From Thamnidium elegans (Eukaryota; Mucoromycota; Mucoromycetes; Mucorales; Mucoraceae), in assembly GCA_025201345.1 (NCBI GenBank), contig JAIXMG010000017.1, positions 186,001-250,000 of the forward strand: DNA of 64,000 bases. Reading direction: 5' to 3'. The translations under genes and the position numbers were made by a program. A model generated the notes under the pieces. That model was not told the origin of the DNA, made no database searches, and was given only the letters and a program-made list of their open reading frames with translations. Shown one piece after another: positions 43,926-56,062 of this stretch (position 1 is the first letter of the stretch; each line of letters begins with the position of its first letter).

Positions 43926-44227
43926 TTTTATTTTTTCTTTTCAACAAGATACTACAATAATGAGAGATATAATATGGACGTGTAAAAGAATGTACCATCT
44001 AAACGAGATGAGTTTCTCAATCAATTTCGATAAAATTTCAACTTTCTCAACCAACAGTTATTGGTTGTTCTTTTTACTATATAGCTACAAGTAGCATTTA
44101 CAACTAATGTGAGTTGAACTATTCGAAACCGTTTTATAGCGATACGCGTATATAATAATTGTATATATGCTTTACATATTAGTGTCATAGAACTTTATTA
44201 CTCTTTATGTACGTTTTTTTTTGTTTT

Positions 44228-44261
<34 letters not shown>

Positions 44262-44843
44262 AGCTCTATAAAATATACGACACTTTATCTGATCAATTTT
44301 TGAGCGGTGCAATTACTTAAGATCAAAATACAAGAAGTATACACTTCCTGCTTTTATCCATTTGATTACAATTCATTCGATTTAAAAATAACTAAATATT
44401 ATATGTGTCGTAAACCATGATAATTAAAGTATACCCTGTCAATCATTTAGTCTTGAAAAAAAATAAAATAGAAAAAAAAAGTTCTATCATTTAAAGCGCA
44501 TTTAAAACTACAGAGATTTTTATTTCATTACAAACAATTGTATTGTTACAGTTGTCGTTTTTAATTCTTTTTTTTTTCGTACAGGTATTATTCGCTATGA
44601 TCGTAGTATGCATGTGCTTCACTATACGAGTGTCACAGCTAAAATAGAATAAGCTGCGTACTACTTCAATTTAGATATAAATTACTTTAAAATATAAACT
44701 CATCTTTTTATCATTATACATCTATAACTAAGTCTCATCTATTAAAATAACTCTGACAGTTAAATTCTCTTTTACCCATCTTAGAAAATAAATATTCTTC
44801 TTTCAGAAACATCTCACGAAATTCAACAAAAGCAAAAAAGGAA

Positions 44844-44914
44844 TGCGCGGTCGGGGAATCGAACCCCGGCCCTTCGCGTGGCAGGCGAAGATTATACCAC
44901 TTAACCAACCGCGC
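44844..44914 (-). tRNA. tRNA-Gly (anticodon GCC)
   Basis: Read on the minus strand: acceptor stem GCGCGGT pairs with ACCGCGC; the D arm is GGTTAAGTGGTATAATC; the anticodon stem-loop TTCGC-CTGCCAC-GCGAA gives anticodon GCC; the T arm CGGGG-TTCGATT-CCCCG carries the B box. All stems are complete. There is no intron and no encoded CCA. The discriminator base is A. It is an intact nuclear glycine tRNA gene standing alone between MIC19 and the gene-poor region. Confidence 0.96.
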
Positions 44915-45458
44915 TTTCATGTTAAGTTAGACCAAAAAGTATTAGATAATGTCAAATTTTTAGCCACAAGATATGAAACACGTGAATATCACGTTTTTAT
45001 CACGTTTTTCGTTTTTACGGTGCAAATAAAATTAGAGAACGAAAGATTGTGTAATTTCCAATTGAAAGTAACGAGGGAATACTTTTTAAATCAAACTATA
45101 TAACATGAAATAGAGAATTAAGTTCTACTTTGTCTTGGAAAAGTATATCATGCATATTAGAGAAAATGTCTTTGAAGTGATTGTAAAAACCTAATTTTTT
45201 AAAGCAGTAATCTGTCAAAATATTCGAGCATCTCCTTTTTTTTTTTTTTTACAGAAAAGAGAGGATTGATAGTAATGAATTTATAAAACAGGAATAACAA
45301 GAATTTTTACTGACAGGTATAGACCTGTCAAAAAAGAAAAAGAAAAGGGGGACGGGGGATACAACATTTAAAATTGACAGTTCTACTACTACTAAAATAA
45401 ATACATGTACACACGCGTTATCAGATCAACTGTTTCAAGATAATTAAAACAAGAATAT
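44915..45458. other. Spacer between the tRNA gene and MIC19
   Basis: AT-rich sequence with one good hairpin (45311-45330) on the 3' side of MIC19 and a short GGGGG stretch. No gene seen. Confidence 0.6.
45311..45330 (-). terminator. Hairpin downstream of MIC19
   Basis: TGACAGGT and ACCTGTCA form an 8-bp perfect stem with a 4-base loop, 130 bases beyond the MIC19 stop. It is followed by T residues on the minus strand. A role in 3'-end formation is only possible, not shown. Confidence 0.3.
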
Positions 45459-46110
45459 TTATTTTTGTTTAGCAACAAATTTCTTTTGTTCTTCAGCAAC
45501 AGCATGCTTAAACTCTGTAACTTCCTTCCAACAATCAAGAGAACGAGACTTGTTCTTACTAACAAAAAGGTGTCAAAATAATATCTACTTGTATAACTTA
45601 TTAACTTACTTATAACATGCAATAACTTCTTGTTGAGCCTTTTGAATTTGTTCTGGAAGTTCCTTTGCTCCATTTCTTTTTTTTTTTTGTATACATATAT
45701 AATTTAGTCCATTATATTCCTCTCATACACACGCACACACATATATATATTATTACCTAGAAATACGTTGAATCATAGCTTCGATATCGGTATTTGTGGT
45801 ATTAGCATTAACATTATTATTTTCGCTTAATTCCATATAAAACTTTTCTTTCAATTCAGATTCATCTTGTTTTAACTTTTCTAATTCTTCTGAAACACGT
45901 TTAGTAACGATGGATTCAACTTGACGGGCTTCAATTTTTTCAGTTGTTTGTTCTGCCTTCTTTTCAAGGTTTTGAACTAAACTAGTAGAGAACTAATTTA
46001 AAACAAGATTAATACAAAAGGAAACAAAAAAGATGGTTTATTATTACCTGAAGAGGAACGTTAGGGTTATAAAAAATAACAGGTTCTTGCTTTGATTGTG
46101 TTGAGCCCAT
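45459..46110 (-). CDS. MIC19: MICOS complex subunit MIC19 (CHCH domain)
   Basis: Four exons (46110 to about 46048, about 45994 to 45760, about 45675 to 45613, about 45552 to 45459), about 150 residues. It starts MGSTQSKQEP, an N-myristoylation motif as in fungal Mic19. A coiled coil (VQNLEKKAEQTTEKIEARQ onward) follows. The C-terminal part has a single C-x10-C pair in CYNKNKSRSLDC, followed by WKEVTEFKHAV. This agrees with the fungal Mic19 (DUF1690) pattern: a myristoylated start, coiled coil and a CHCH-like helical hairpin oxidised in the intermembrane space. MIC19 joins MIC60 and helps shape crista junctions. The exon joins were checked by frame at CYK/N. Confidence 0.88.
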
Positions 46111-46615
46111 AATGTAATAAAATAACAAAAAAAGTTGCCCCTTCCACAAAAAGAGAATTTTTTTGAAGTGAACTTTGTAAATTTTACTGTCACGCTAATA
46201 TGATTCGCCAATCTCTTTGCTTACTCATCTAAAATATATATAAAAAAAAAAGATGTGTCCATGGTTGCTTTTACATTTTAATATAAGAACAATTGAAGGT
46301 AAATTTATTAAAAAAAGTGCTTATATATTACTCACTATTAGAATATACATCTTTGACAGTTACGCCTCGGTAAGTCTTATTTTTAAGGAAATCATGTTAA
46401 ATGCAAACACTCATAAATATATGCTTTTAGTTTAGACATCATTCACAAATAATTATACAAGTCAAGTAATCTAACATTTTATCAACCATCAATGAAACTG
46501 CCTGAAGCATCCCTGTACTGGTTTTTTTTTCCCTAAATTTCTCGCCCCTTCCCTGCGACACTAACCTATATTTGGGTGATTTTTCTGATCAGGATGTGTA
46601 GAAAAAAACAGCATT
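46111..46615. other. Spacer between MIC19 and YOS9
   Basis: AT-rich; one 60-codon frame at 46253-46435 with no recognisable domain. It serves as the MIC19 5' region and the YOS9 3' flank. Confidence 0.6.
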
Positions 46616-48031
46616 TTATTCAATATAATGTTGATTATAGGCTTGCTTATTTTGATGCTGATCTTTGGATTGTTCTGGTTGATATACTTTAGCAGTAGCA
46701 GCATTTAAAATCTGTTTAACGTCTTTACCAGGGATCATATTACCGTGTTCATCAAAGGTAAAAAAGGAGATTTCTGGTTTCTTTTCGTTATTACTAATTT
46801 GAACCTTTAATTGATTTACTTGTTCAGTTAATTCAGATATTAAATTCAATACGTCTTTGTCTTGGTTTGATTCTGCGTCTTTTATTTGATCTGTTAGTTC
46901 CTGTACTATCTTTTCAGCCATTTCTTCTCGTTCTTGTTCATCCTGTTCTTGTTCCTGTTCTTGTTTTTGCACTTGTTCTTGTTCAATCAGTTGTTCAGGA
47001 ACAATAGGTCTGCACTCGATCTTATGAGACTCTGCATGATGTCTGTGCGATAAACTCATTTCCTCACATAATTTAGGTGTTGAAACTGTAATTTGATAAT
47101 GACAAGTAGAAACCTCTACAAAACTCGTAACTCTATCCTGACCTTGCTTATCACAATGAAACTTTTTTTTTTTTTTTTTTTTTTTGTTAGTCTTTTTTAC
47201 ATGAATATAAAAATCAAAAATAATATTTACTTGAACTTCTACTGTACGTGGTTTTTCAGTTAAATCACATTCAGACCCATTCTTCCATTCTTGTACTAGA
47301 TACCTTTGATCCCCAACCTTTCTCATCACAGTATCAGCCTTTGACGAACTCTTTTTATTATTTGGAAACGATAACGCTTTTTGATTTTCTTTATCAGTAT
47401 CGGTAACAGCACCAGGGTAAACACCGAGATAAAATGAAGCGGTTTCTTTTTCCTTTTCAACTTTACCATCATGACTACGTTCGATATGAAATTGACGAAC
47501 ATATTGATTATGACAATATTCATAAGTCCAATACTGTTGAGTCTATTTAACATGATTAAAAACCGACATATTTGTGTGTATTTGTGTGTTTTTTTTTATA
47601 CTTACACTAGCAAAAAATCGAATACAATTCTTACCAAGAGGTTCTAATAAGTCTAAACCTCTTTCAATAGTCGCTTGTAAATCCTGTTCTGTTTCTTTTG
47701 CTTGTTCTTCTTTTTCACGTTCAAGTCTTTCTTGTTCGATTTGAACGTTTGGTATAGTACAAGAAAAAGGCTGACCTGAAGCAGAAGTCATGATGATACT
47801 ATTTGAAGAAGAAGGAATCTATAAAGTTTTTCTGTGTTAAAATACATACACGTATATTTTTTAATATATTACCTCTACATCTTTAAAGTTGGCATTAGAT
47901 ATTTTTTCATTTGTTAAAACGACTTTATAACGAGGAAAAGCCAAGATATCGTCTTGAACAAATTGAACAGCTAAAGAAGATACAACCAAGTTTATAATGA
48001 ACGTAAAGGTTAATAACTTGTTTATTGCCAT
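46616..48031 (-). CDS. YOS9: ER lectin YOS9/OS-9 (MRH domain)
   Basis: Four exons (48031 to about 47873, about 47819 to 47607, about 47541 to 47231, about 47163 to 46616), about 410 residues. Residues 1-22 are a signal peptide (MAINKLLTFTFIINLVVSSLA). The OS-9 N-terminal motif FPRYKVVL follows. The MRH lectin domain carries the expected cysteines and aromatic residues: GKNCIRFFAS, WTYEYCHNQYVRQFH, FYLGVY, YLVQEWKNGSECD and CHYQITVSTPKLC. The second half is a Gln/Glu-rich coiled coil. Yos9 reads trimmed mannose glycans on misfolded ER proteins and hands them to the Hrd1 ligase. The C-terminus (NQHYIE) has no HDEL-like signal, so retention would need partner binding. One intron carries a long T run. 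Confidence 0.92.
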
Positions 48032-48428
48032 TTGAAAAATAAAAAAGAGTTGTGCAAAGAGAGTTCAAGCGGGATATTAAAATACCTTTTTGTATTTATT
48101 TATTTTGTTTTGTGTGTGACTTCAAATGTCTTTTTTTTTTTTAAGAAACCATGCAAAAATTGAAAGGAAAAGACTCTTTTTTAATCTTTATATTTTTACA
48201 GTTTAGAGAAAAAAAAAAGCGAATTGTAAGCTGATGGATATATACTTTATTAACATTTATCAGTATTAAGCTTTTTTTTTTAAACAAAAAAAAAGGGAAT
48301 ATTTTGAAAAAAATAGGTTTTTCTGTTACTGCATAAAAAAAATATTTAAATTAGGGAATTGTCAATTTAAAATACGTAACCCCTCACCATTTTGATATAT
48401 TCTTCCTTTAAGAAAATCATAAAGGCTT

Positions 48429-48464
<36 letters not shown>

Positions 48465-48719
48465 ATTAAACTGACTTTCATTACGGGGATACTTGTTTTT
48501 CAGGTACAATTCAACTATAAAAGGAAATCAAAGACTATGAATCGAAAAAACTAAAAAGATGTACTTGATAATCTTTCGACTCTTTCCTTTGTATCCTTTT
48601 TTTTTTCGCTCCACAGTCACGTATTTGTTATTTTTTTTTTTTTTTTTTTTTTGCTCAAATTTTTTTTTCTCTTTCCTTCTCTTTTAAAGCCTTTCTGCGT
48701 ATTTAAAAAAAAAAAAACC
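48032..48719. other. Divergent promoter region of YOS9 and HIR1
   Basis: 688 bases with several homopolymers, the longest a T9A28 tract at 48427-48463 and a T run at 48631-48652. No gene seen. Confidence 0.6.
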
Positions 48720-49497
48720 ATGATTATAATTAAACCAGAATGGGTTTCGCATGCAGGTATATACCAAAAAAAAAACCTCAAAAAAAAACTCGACATGTCA
48801 CTCTAAAATTACTTGTTAGACCGTACACAAGATACGAGAAATAAAAAGCCTTGTATTTATTCTGTTCATGTTCATCCGGATGGAAAAAGACTTGCCACTG
48901 GAAGTTTAGGTAATCACACACACACACACACAAAAAAAAACTTTTTTTTTTTTTCTTATTTAAAGAAAAATATTAATTCTATTGTAGATGGTAACGTTAA
49001 AATTTGGAACACGATACCTATCTTTAATGAACAGGCCGAAAAAGATCCCAACTGTCATAAATTACTTTGTACCATGACCATGCATAATGGTAACAACAAC
49101 ACCCAAATATATATATATATATATTTTTTAATGCATAATTTTTTAAAAAAAACCGTGTAGGTGCTGTTTTATGTGTACGCTGGTCGAATGGAGAGGGACG
49201 TTATTTAGCTTCTAGTTCGGATAATGATAATGTTATTATTATTTGGGAACGCGACAGGTAAAAAAAAAAAAAAACACGAAAAAAAAAAATAATTAATGCA
49301 GTATATAAAATTTAGAAATGCTATGGCAGGTTCAGTATTTGGTAGTAGCGAAGTAAACTATGAAAGTTGGAGAGCAGTGAAATATTTAAGAGGACATGAT
49401 TCAGATGTACAGGATTTAGCTTGGTCAAAAGACAATCAATATTTAGCTTCTTGTGGTGTAGATGGATTTGTAATTGTTTGGGATGGATCGACTTTTG

Positions 49498-49534
<37 letters not shown>

Positions 49535-51014
49535 GTACCTGTTTGAAACTTTTGCTTACACATACGCTTTATTATTTAAGAGCAAGTTAAAAAAATAGAT
49601 CAACATGGGGGTTTTGTAAAAGGCGTTACATGGGATCCTGCTGGAAAGTTTCTTGCCTCACAAGTATGGAACCGTTCTATGTGTAATATACATAGATAAA
49701 CTAATTTTTTTTCTCTGTAGTCAGACGATAAGATGGTAAAAGTATGGAGAACTTCAGATTGGGCTTTAGAAAAAGATATCATCAGTCCATTTATCAACGC
49801 TCCCGGCACGACCTTATTTAGACGATTAAGTTGGGCTCCAGACGGCGCACACGTCGCTGCTGCAAATGCAGTCAACGGAATCCAATGTATTGCAGCAATT
49901 ATTAACCGTGATGACTGGAACGCAGATGTATCTCTCGTTGGCCACACATTACCTATCGAAGTCACAGTAAGTATTATATCCCCTCCCCACAACAACACGC
50001 GCGCAAGATTTTAATATTTTTTTATTTATTTATCAAAAGTCCTTCAATCCCAAAATGTTTTATATGAAGGACAATTCACCAGACGAATCCGAAAAATCAC
50101 TAGCCACCATTTGCGCACTAGGCAGCCAAGATCGAAGTGTATCTATTTGGGCCACAAAATTCAGCCGACCGGTATGCGTTGCCGCCGATATATTCGACAA
50201 CAACGTGTACGATATAGCATGGACACCAGACGGCAAGAATTTATTTGCGTGTTCACAGGACGGAACCGTTGCTTGTTTACAGCTAGGCGACGAATTACAC
50301 GACGAGGCGCCCGAGGACGCAATTTACACAGAATTATCAAAATACGGATACGGTCGAGCAAAGACGCAATTGCCCGAAACACCAACTCAGCTGGAACTCG
50401 AGGAGGAAAATGCAATTGTCGTAAAGGCCTCATCATCAAAACGAATAGTCGAGCTCATGGAAGGAAACACCCATATCGGCCCTTCTCACACATCCGATAC
50501 TGTCATGTCAGAACCACCCAATAACCTCACCTCTTCTTCTAGTGCATCGCCTACCATTGCAGAACAAAAGATTTCAATTGCTAAAAATGGTAAGAAGCGT
50601 ATTCAGCCCGTCATGTTGAGCTCTTCTTCCTCTTCTTCTCCTTCCTCAACAAATGTACCCGCTGCAGTGCATCCGAGACCTGTTAAAAATACGACTAGTA
50701 CTACCGTTAGAAAGTCCACTGGTATTGAATACGACGATCCTATTATACCCTCCTCTGGTATAGGATGTACCGTCACCGGAAATAAACGAAAATTAAATGA
50801 GGATGATCAAAATGAAGTGAGTGGAAATAAATTAAATAGAATTAGACCCGAGTGGATAGATGTTGCTGTGGCTCCACCTATCCTACAAAAGAGTCAAGTA
50901 AGCTTAGGTTTACCAAAAGTACAATCTATTTTACAAATGAAGGCGAGACCTGATGATCCAACTGTTGTTATGGAATGTCACAACGCACCTAGTAGTCACA
51001 GTAAGACATATATA

Positions 51015-51048
<34 letters not shown>

Positions 51049-52317
51049 AAAAAAAAGAGGGGGGTTACTGATATATAGCTTTTTTTTTTTTTGTAATAGA
51101 TCAATCATCACTGGTAAAAACAAAACTAGTGACAAGTAAAAAGGGCACAATACTTTGGACAGATTACTTACCGAGTTCAGTACTACTAATGACGGGCAAT
51201 CAACTATTTTCATCCGTATCATGCGAAGATGGATCGATTTATATCTACACACCCATGGGCCGCAGATTCCTACCTCCCATCATGCTAGAAAGCACGCCGG
51301 TTATCTTGAAATGTTCATCACAATGGTTATTATGTTTAACATCAACAGGATTATTATATACATGGGACGTCGTTCACTTTAAAAGCAATTTGCACGGTAT
51401 TTCCATCGCGCCTTTATTACAGGTCGCCGTACTAGATTCCGATAAAACACACAAAGCGCCTAGCATCCAAGACGTACGAATCCAAAAGAACGGCTTGCCT
51501 ATTTTAATTACTAGTTTGCAGCAAGCCTTTGTGTATCATTGCGATATGAAGGTCTGGTTACGTATTAGCGATGCGTGGTATATCATTTCAGAGTTCTGGG
51601 GCTCCGGTGTAGCTGTATCGTCAGAAAACGTGTCGACACAGAACCCCTTAGGTTGGCTGGCCGCTCGTATGACTGTGAATAATTCCGTGGATCCAACTAC
51701 TAAATTAATAATGGATTTAGCGAAAGCAGATGAATCAACTACAGGTACAATTACAATGAGTCATATCGAGGTAAGCATTTTGTGTGTGTGTGTGTGTGTG
51801 TAGGGGGGGAGGTTTTTAACTTTTGTGTGTAGACGCAATTAGCTGTAGCGGCTTTATTAGAATCGCCACAGGAGTATAAGGATTGGTTAATGTATTACGC
51901 TAAAAAGTTGTCAGATGAGAATGCAAAAGATAAAGTAGAAGAATTATGTCGATGGTTATTAGGTCCACCTTTTACGTAAAGTATTTTTTTTTTTTTGCGT
52001 GTGTATGGAATTATAACCTCCTCCCCCCTTTTTTTTTAAAAAAAATAATAGGAAGATTGAATTTACAAAGTGGCAACCAACTATCATGGTACAGTATTTT
52101 TTTTTTTTTTTTGCACCAAAGTTTTTCTAATTCAATTTATTTTTAGGGTTTATCTAAAAAGGACTTGTTAAACCAAATTCTTCCTGTATTAGGTAATTTA
52201 ACTATTTTTACAAAAAAAGAAAAAGAAATTAACCTTTTTTTTTTTTAAAAAAAAAAAAAACTAGCTCAAAACCGTCAACTTCAACGTACAGTAACCGAAT
52301 TCAAGTCTTGTATTTAA
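48720..52317 (+). CDS. HIR1: Histone chaperone HIR1/HIRA
   Basis: About 13 exons between 48720 and 52317, roughly 915 residues. The N-terminal seven-bladed WD40 propeller starts MIIIKPEWVSHA and runs through repeats such as IYSVHVHPDGKRLATGS, VKGVTWDPAGKFLASQ and VYDIAWTPDGKNLFACSQDG. A Ser/Thr-rich linker carries NGKKRIQPVML, which matches the HIRA B domain that binds Asf1. The C-terminal HIRA domain (from about 51100) includes TKKGTILW-like blades and a helical end. HIR deposits H3-H4 independently of replication and represses histone genes. The gene is cut into very short exons (e.g. 36 and 32 bases). One intron has 31 A residues. The final stop is at 52315-52317. Confidence 0.94.
51779..51801 (+). 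repeat. (TG)n microsatellite in a HIR1 intron
   Basis: About eleven TG units directly after the donor region, followed by a G7 run; all within the intron after exon 9. Confidence 0.8.
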
Positions 52318-52525
52318 ATTTATAAATAAAAAAAAAGAGCGCTTTTATTGACAACAGGAAGTCGTTGCAGATAAACTTATTGTGCAACCTTTAAACCAGT
52401 TTGTTACACAGAAAAGGTTTTTTTTTTTAGGTCCCTCTTTTCTTTTTTTTTTCTCTTCTTTGTGAACTCTTTTTTTTTTTTTTTTTTCTTTTTTTTCCCC
52501 CAAAGATAGAAGCAAACTAAGAAAA

Positions 52526-54332
52526 ATGGGTCAACAACAATCAAGTAAATCCAACGCACCACTTACATTTGGATACATCAATCATAAACAAGATACAATT
52601 CCAATTGACGACTATGATACGGATAGCAGCACAGCACCAGATTTTGTACTTGATAACCCTCATCTCTACAAACTCGAATTTACATGTCGTCATTGCAAAC
52701 CCGGTTCAGTTATTGTCGCCCAGCAAAGCAAAGCGACTTGCACCACTTGCCACAAAAACAAACGGTTATCTCTTGTCCGTCAAAACCTAGCCAACGATTT
52801 AAATTATATCGACCAAACATACTACCCAAACATTGTTCATTATGAGGAAGAAGAATCAGAGTCCGAGACCGCCCAAGAGTCAGATGATTATGACCAAGAT
52901 GAAGACGATGATGATACAGATACCTTAAAAGACGAAGAAGGTTGGTCTAAATTAACTATTGCTGAAGTCACTCCCAGTCCCAAGAGATTGGTTTCTTCTC
53001 CTTTGGTATCCGTCGACCTATCTGGAAAATCACTTATTAAATTAAGTTCCAGTATTGGATATTTGAACAACCTTACTAAACTTGACTTGTAAAGTGGATT
53101 TTTTTTTTTTCGGTTTCCCTCCCCCCCCCCCTTTTTTTTTAACCTTTTTTTTACTGTGTAGGTCCGATAATCAAATGATCAATTTACCAAAAGCATTGGG
53201 CCAATTAACCAACTTGCGTATTTTCAACGCCTCCAAAAACCAACTAGAAAGTATTCCCGATACGATTACGGGACTTGTACGCTTAAAAGCGATCAACCTA
53301 AGCAGCAACAAACTCCGGAGCTTGCCCAAGGGCATTGGCAGTTTACCCAGTTTAATCATCTTGATACTAAACCAAAACCAATTAACCGAGCTGCCACGCG
53401 AGATATCCAACCTGAACGACCTTATCACTCTAAACGTCTCCAACAACCCATTGAAATCCATACCTGCAGAGATCGCCACTCTGAAATCCCTTCGAAAATT
53501 CACTGCTGAAGACTGTGCATTCGAGACCGAATTTGTCTACAGTTTAAAACACAATCCACCTAGTTTATTTGAAACCTGTGCAAGAAACATATCCTTTGCC
53601 AAAATACCTTTACCCTCTTCTTTATCAAACCACCCAATTGCAGATTACTTTAAAACCGAACAGACCTGTTCATTTTGTTATCGTCCCTTTTTTGACTCCT
53701 TTGTTGTTCGGGGCAAATTTATCGAACGTACCAATAGACAGTTAATTGCGCTGGATTACAAATTATGTTGTGCGCATTGGTCAGATGAACGAGACCGTAT
53801 CTCTGCCATGTTCTCTACGTCATGTGTTCGATTACCGTCACAAAACATCATTGTAGATGATATATTATTAACCCCTTCTGAAGAAGAACTGCCAACAACT
53901 CAATTACATCCCTCTGATTATTTTGATACCACTACAACAACAAATAATCTTGACTCTTCTATTCCATCTGCATCTTCTTCATCATCCTCTTTTGTTCATC
54001 GACCTCGTTCTTCTACTAGTTCTTCATCTCTTTTAAGAATCCATACAATGCAACAACAATTACATCATCACCTCTCAACTAGTTTTTTAAGACACTCTAC
54101 ATCTGCACACGAAGACCTTGGTGTCGATCAGTCCATTCTACCCTTTACTCAACTACAAGGTCAACAAGCTGACCAAGTAGACCGTATCTTACATACAAGC
54201 AGTCCACTATCTCAGCACGAGTCTTCTTCTGCCAGTAGCAAGAAATCAAACGGAAGAGCCATTAAAGATGGCTTTGCACAGTTGGGTCAAAAGTTAGGTA
54301 GACGAAATAGAGATCGAAGTGAAACAGTTTAA
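52526..54332 (+). CDS. Leucine-rich-repeat protein with zinc-ribbon-like motif, N-myristoylatable
   Basis: Two exons (52526-53089, 53161-54332), about 578 residues. It starts MGQQQSSKSN, a myristoylation consensus. Residues about 55-80 hold CRHC and CTTC, spaced C-x2-C-x15-C-x2-C, like a zinc ribbon. An acidic stretch (EEEESESE, DEDDDDTD) follows. The LRR region (about 185-330) has six to seven repeats of the LxxLxLSxNxLxxLPxxI type, as in Shoc2/plant intracellular LRR proteins. A second cysteine cluster follows (CSFCYRPF and CCAHW). The tail is low-complexity Ser/Gln-rich and ends with basic KLGRRNRDRSETV. The intron cuts the first LRR. A membrane-tethered scaffold is a fair guess; no orthologue is recognised. 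Confidence 0.85.
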
Positions 54333-54467
54333 AAATAAAGTTTATTTGTAATACAAACACTACTGTTTTATTTATTTTTTAATATAAACATGTCGCCTCC
54401 CTGACGTAAGTATAATATCAAACGAATTATTTAATCATATATCGTGATTTATTTTTTAAAAAAAAAA

Positions 54468-54485
54468 GAGAGAGAGAGAGAGAGA
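54468..54485 (+). repeat. (AG)n microsatellite next to the membrane-protein stop
   Basis: About nine AG units after a T7A10 tract, in the 158-base gap between two convergent genes. Confidence 0.8.
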
Positions 54486-54489
54486 ATAA

Positions 54490-55028
54490 TTAACGTTGAT
54501 TGGCAAAAGCGAGACCGCCAATAGCAAGTGTAACTCCATAAAAGATAATATTAAAAGCTAATCTTATAAAATGATGGTGAATACCAACTTCTGTCAATGC
54601 ATTTACAATTGTAAAACCGAAAAAGCTTAAAAATAAATAAATTTGTCAATACAACAACAACAACAACAAAAATATACATCAAAAACTTACACCCAGCATA
54701 AAATCATAACAGCTCGTGTAGTTCCACCAGCAAACGTATTTAACGTCAATACAGATAAGAGCAACAACGTGTTTTCAAGCAGCACTTCATGAGAGTTTCT
54801 TAACCTATCCGACAACGAATTATTTACGTTCTTCCATCCTTTGTTGTTCGTATTCGCTTCAGCATCTGCCGTTACATTCTGTTCCTTTTCTCGTCCCAGG
54901 GCATGACGAAGGAAGTAAGAGAGGCCCCAGACTACCCACAGCGCGAAGAAGGCGATCCAGGATGATCGGACGTAGTGGTTTTCGCTGAATAAGTGAAGGC
55001 TTTGAGGAGGTACACTAGGAGAATCCAT
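54490..55028 (-). CDS. Small multi-pass membrane protein of unknown function
   Basis: Two exons (55028 to about 54692, about 54626 to 54490), about 157 residues. It starts MDSPSVPPQSLHLFSE. A strong first hydrophobic helix follows (SSWIAFFALWVVWGLSYFL), then a hydrophilic charged loop (about 45 residues), then three more hydrophobic helices (LLLLSVLTLNTFAGG, RAVMILCWVFFGFTIVNAL, FNIIFYGVTLAIGGLAFA). It ends NQR. The last three helices recall the MAPEG fold in size and spacing, but I see no MAPEG signature and do not assign it. It is divergently placed 300 bases from the START-domain gene, which may be a coincidence. Confidence 0.8.
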
Positions 55029-55328
55029 TTTTTTTTTTACAGATAAAAAAAAGAAAGAATATAACAACTTTTTATTTCTCATTTTATACAAATGTTTCCA
55101 TTTGATTAATCATTAAGTAAAAATGATTCTACTCATGCGTCATAACACTAAACGAAAATATAAGAAAAAAAACAGGCTTACACGCATAAACTCATCATGG
55201 GGGGAGAGGACACATGTATTATCAGATAAAATACTTTTTTTTTGGGGGGGGGAGTGTACTTAATCGGACCAACCAATACAAACTTATTTGCCATTACATG
55301 GTATCACAAGCCCCTCTTCTTCTGCAAA

Positions 55329-56062
55329 ATGCCTTTTTTCACAGACGACGCCTTTAAAGACTTTGTCACTCAATTCAAATCGCAAGACTTTGGCGGCTGG
55401 GAGCAATACATCCAAATATCCGACTTTACCGTGTACCGCAAACGCAGCGACCGCAACCCCGACCTTTTTCAATACCGGTCTGTTGGCGCATGGTCCAATG
55501 TCCATCAGGCCACATTAGCCCATGTCTATTTAGACTTGCCATTTCGAAAGAAATGGGATAAAAACATGATGAGTTATCACACTACGCAAGAAACTGATTA
55601 TACAGGCTATCAATTCGAAATGAAATATCCTTGGCCGCTTTCCAATCGAGACTATGCGTATGCTATGGAAACCAAGCTGGTACGAGATGGCACCGATAAC
55701 ACATATCAGGTTATTTTGGGTGAGTCGCTGCATAGTTTTCCAGAAGGTAAAAAAGGTGTGATTAGAATAGATACTTATATGCAGAATATCTGTATTGCTG
55801 CTGATGGAAATAATGGGTGTATGGTATTTATGGACTATTTTGATGATCCAAAGGTATGTACACATATATAAAAAAAAAGAGGGAGAGATTTAAATTTAAT
55901 GTGTTATAATAGGGTAGTATTCCGAAATCGGTCATTAATTGGGCTGCAAAAACTGGTATACCTACATTTATAGAAAACTTAAAATCCGCTTGCGTTCAAT
56001 ACGACAAAGAGAACCCAACTAATAAAGCCCAATTAGATGACATAGAAACCCTTTACATTTAA
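55329..56062 (+). CDS. START-domain lipid-transfer protein (PC-TP-like)
   Basis: Two exons (55329 to about 55854, about 55914-56062), about 225 residues, almost all START domain. Recognisable features are GWEQYIQISDFTVYRKRS, YLDLPFRKKWDKNMM, the YPWPLSNRDYAYAMETKLV segment and MQNICIAADGNNGCMVFMDYFDDPKGSIP. These follow the PC-TP/StarD2 and StarD7/10 pattern, so phosphatidylcholine or a related phospholipid is the likely ligand. A longer in-frame extension upstream to 55242 starts at TTG inside a G run and was rejected; the ATG at 55329 gives MPFFTDDAFKDF. There is no membrane anchor or PH domain, so it is probably cytosolic. Ligand is inference from family. Confidence 0.92.

Larger units (their letters stand above)
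41919..44843. other. 2.9-kb gene-poor region
   Basis: No credible gene. It contains a hairpin (42498-42538), a CA microsatellite (42771-42789), a T12A11 palindrome (43232-43254), repeat copy B (43795-43925) and a T run of about 30 (44231-44258). Frames at 41996-42275 overlap on both strands and are Phe/Lys-rich. Confidence 0.5.

Noticed and set aside
44735..45103. Frames on both strands across the tRNA gene
   Set aside because: They read through the intact tRNA-Gly gene and have no domain.
50111..50524. Arg-rich frames overlapping HIR1
   Set aside because: Other-frame shadows of the WD40 coding exon.
55242..55328. Longer START-protein N-terminus
   Set aside because: Begins at TTG inside a G run; the ATG at 55329 fits the domain start.
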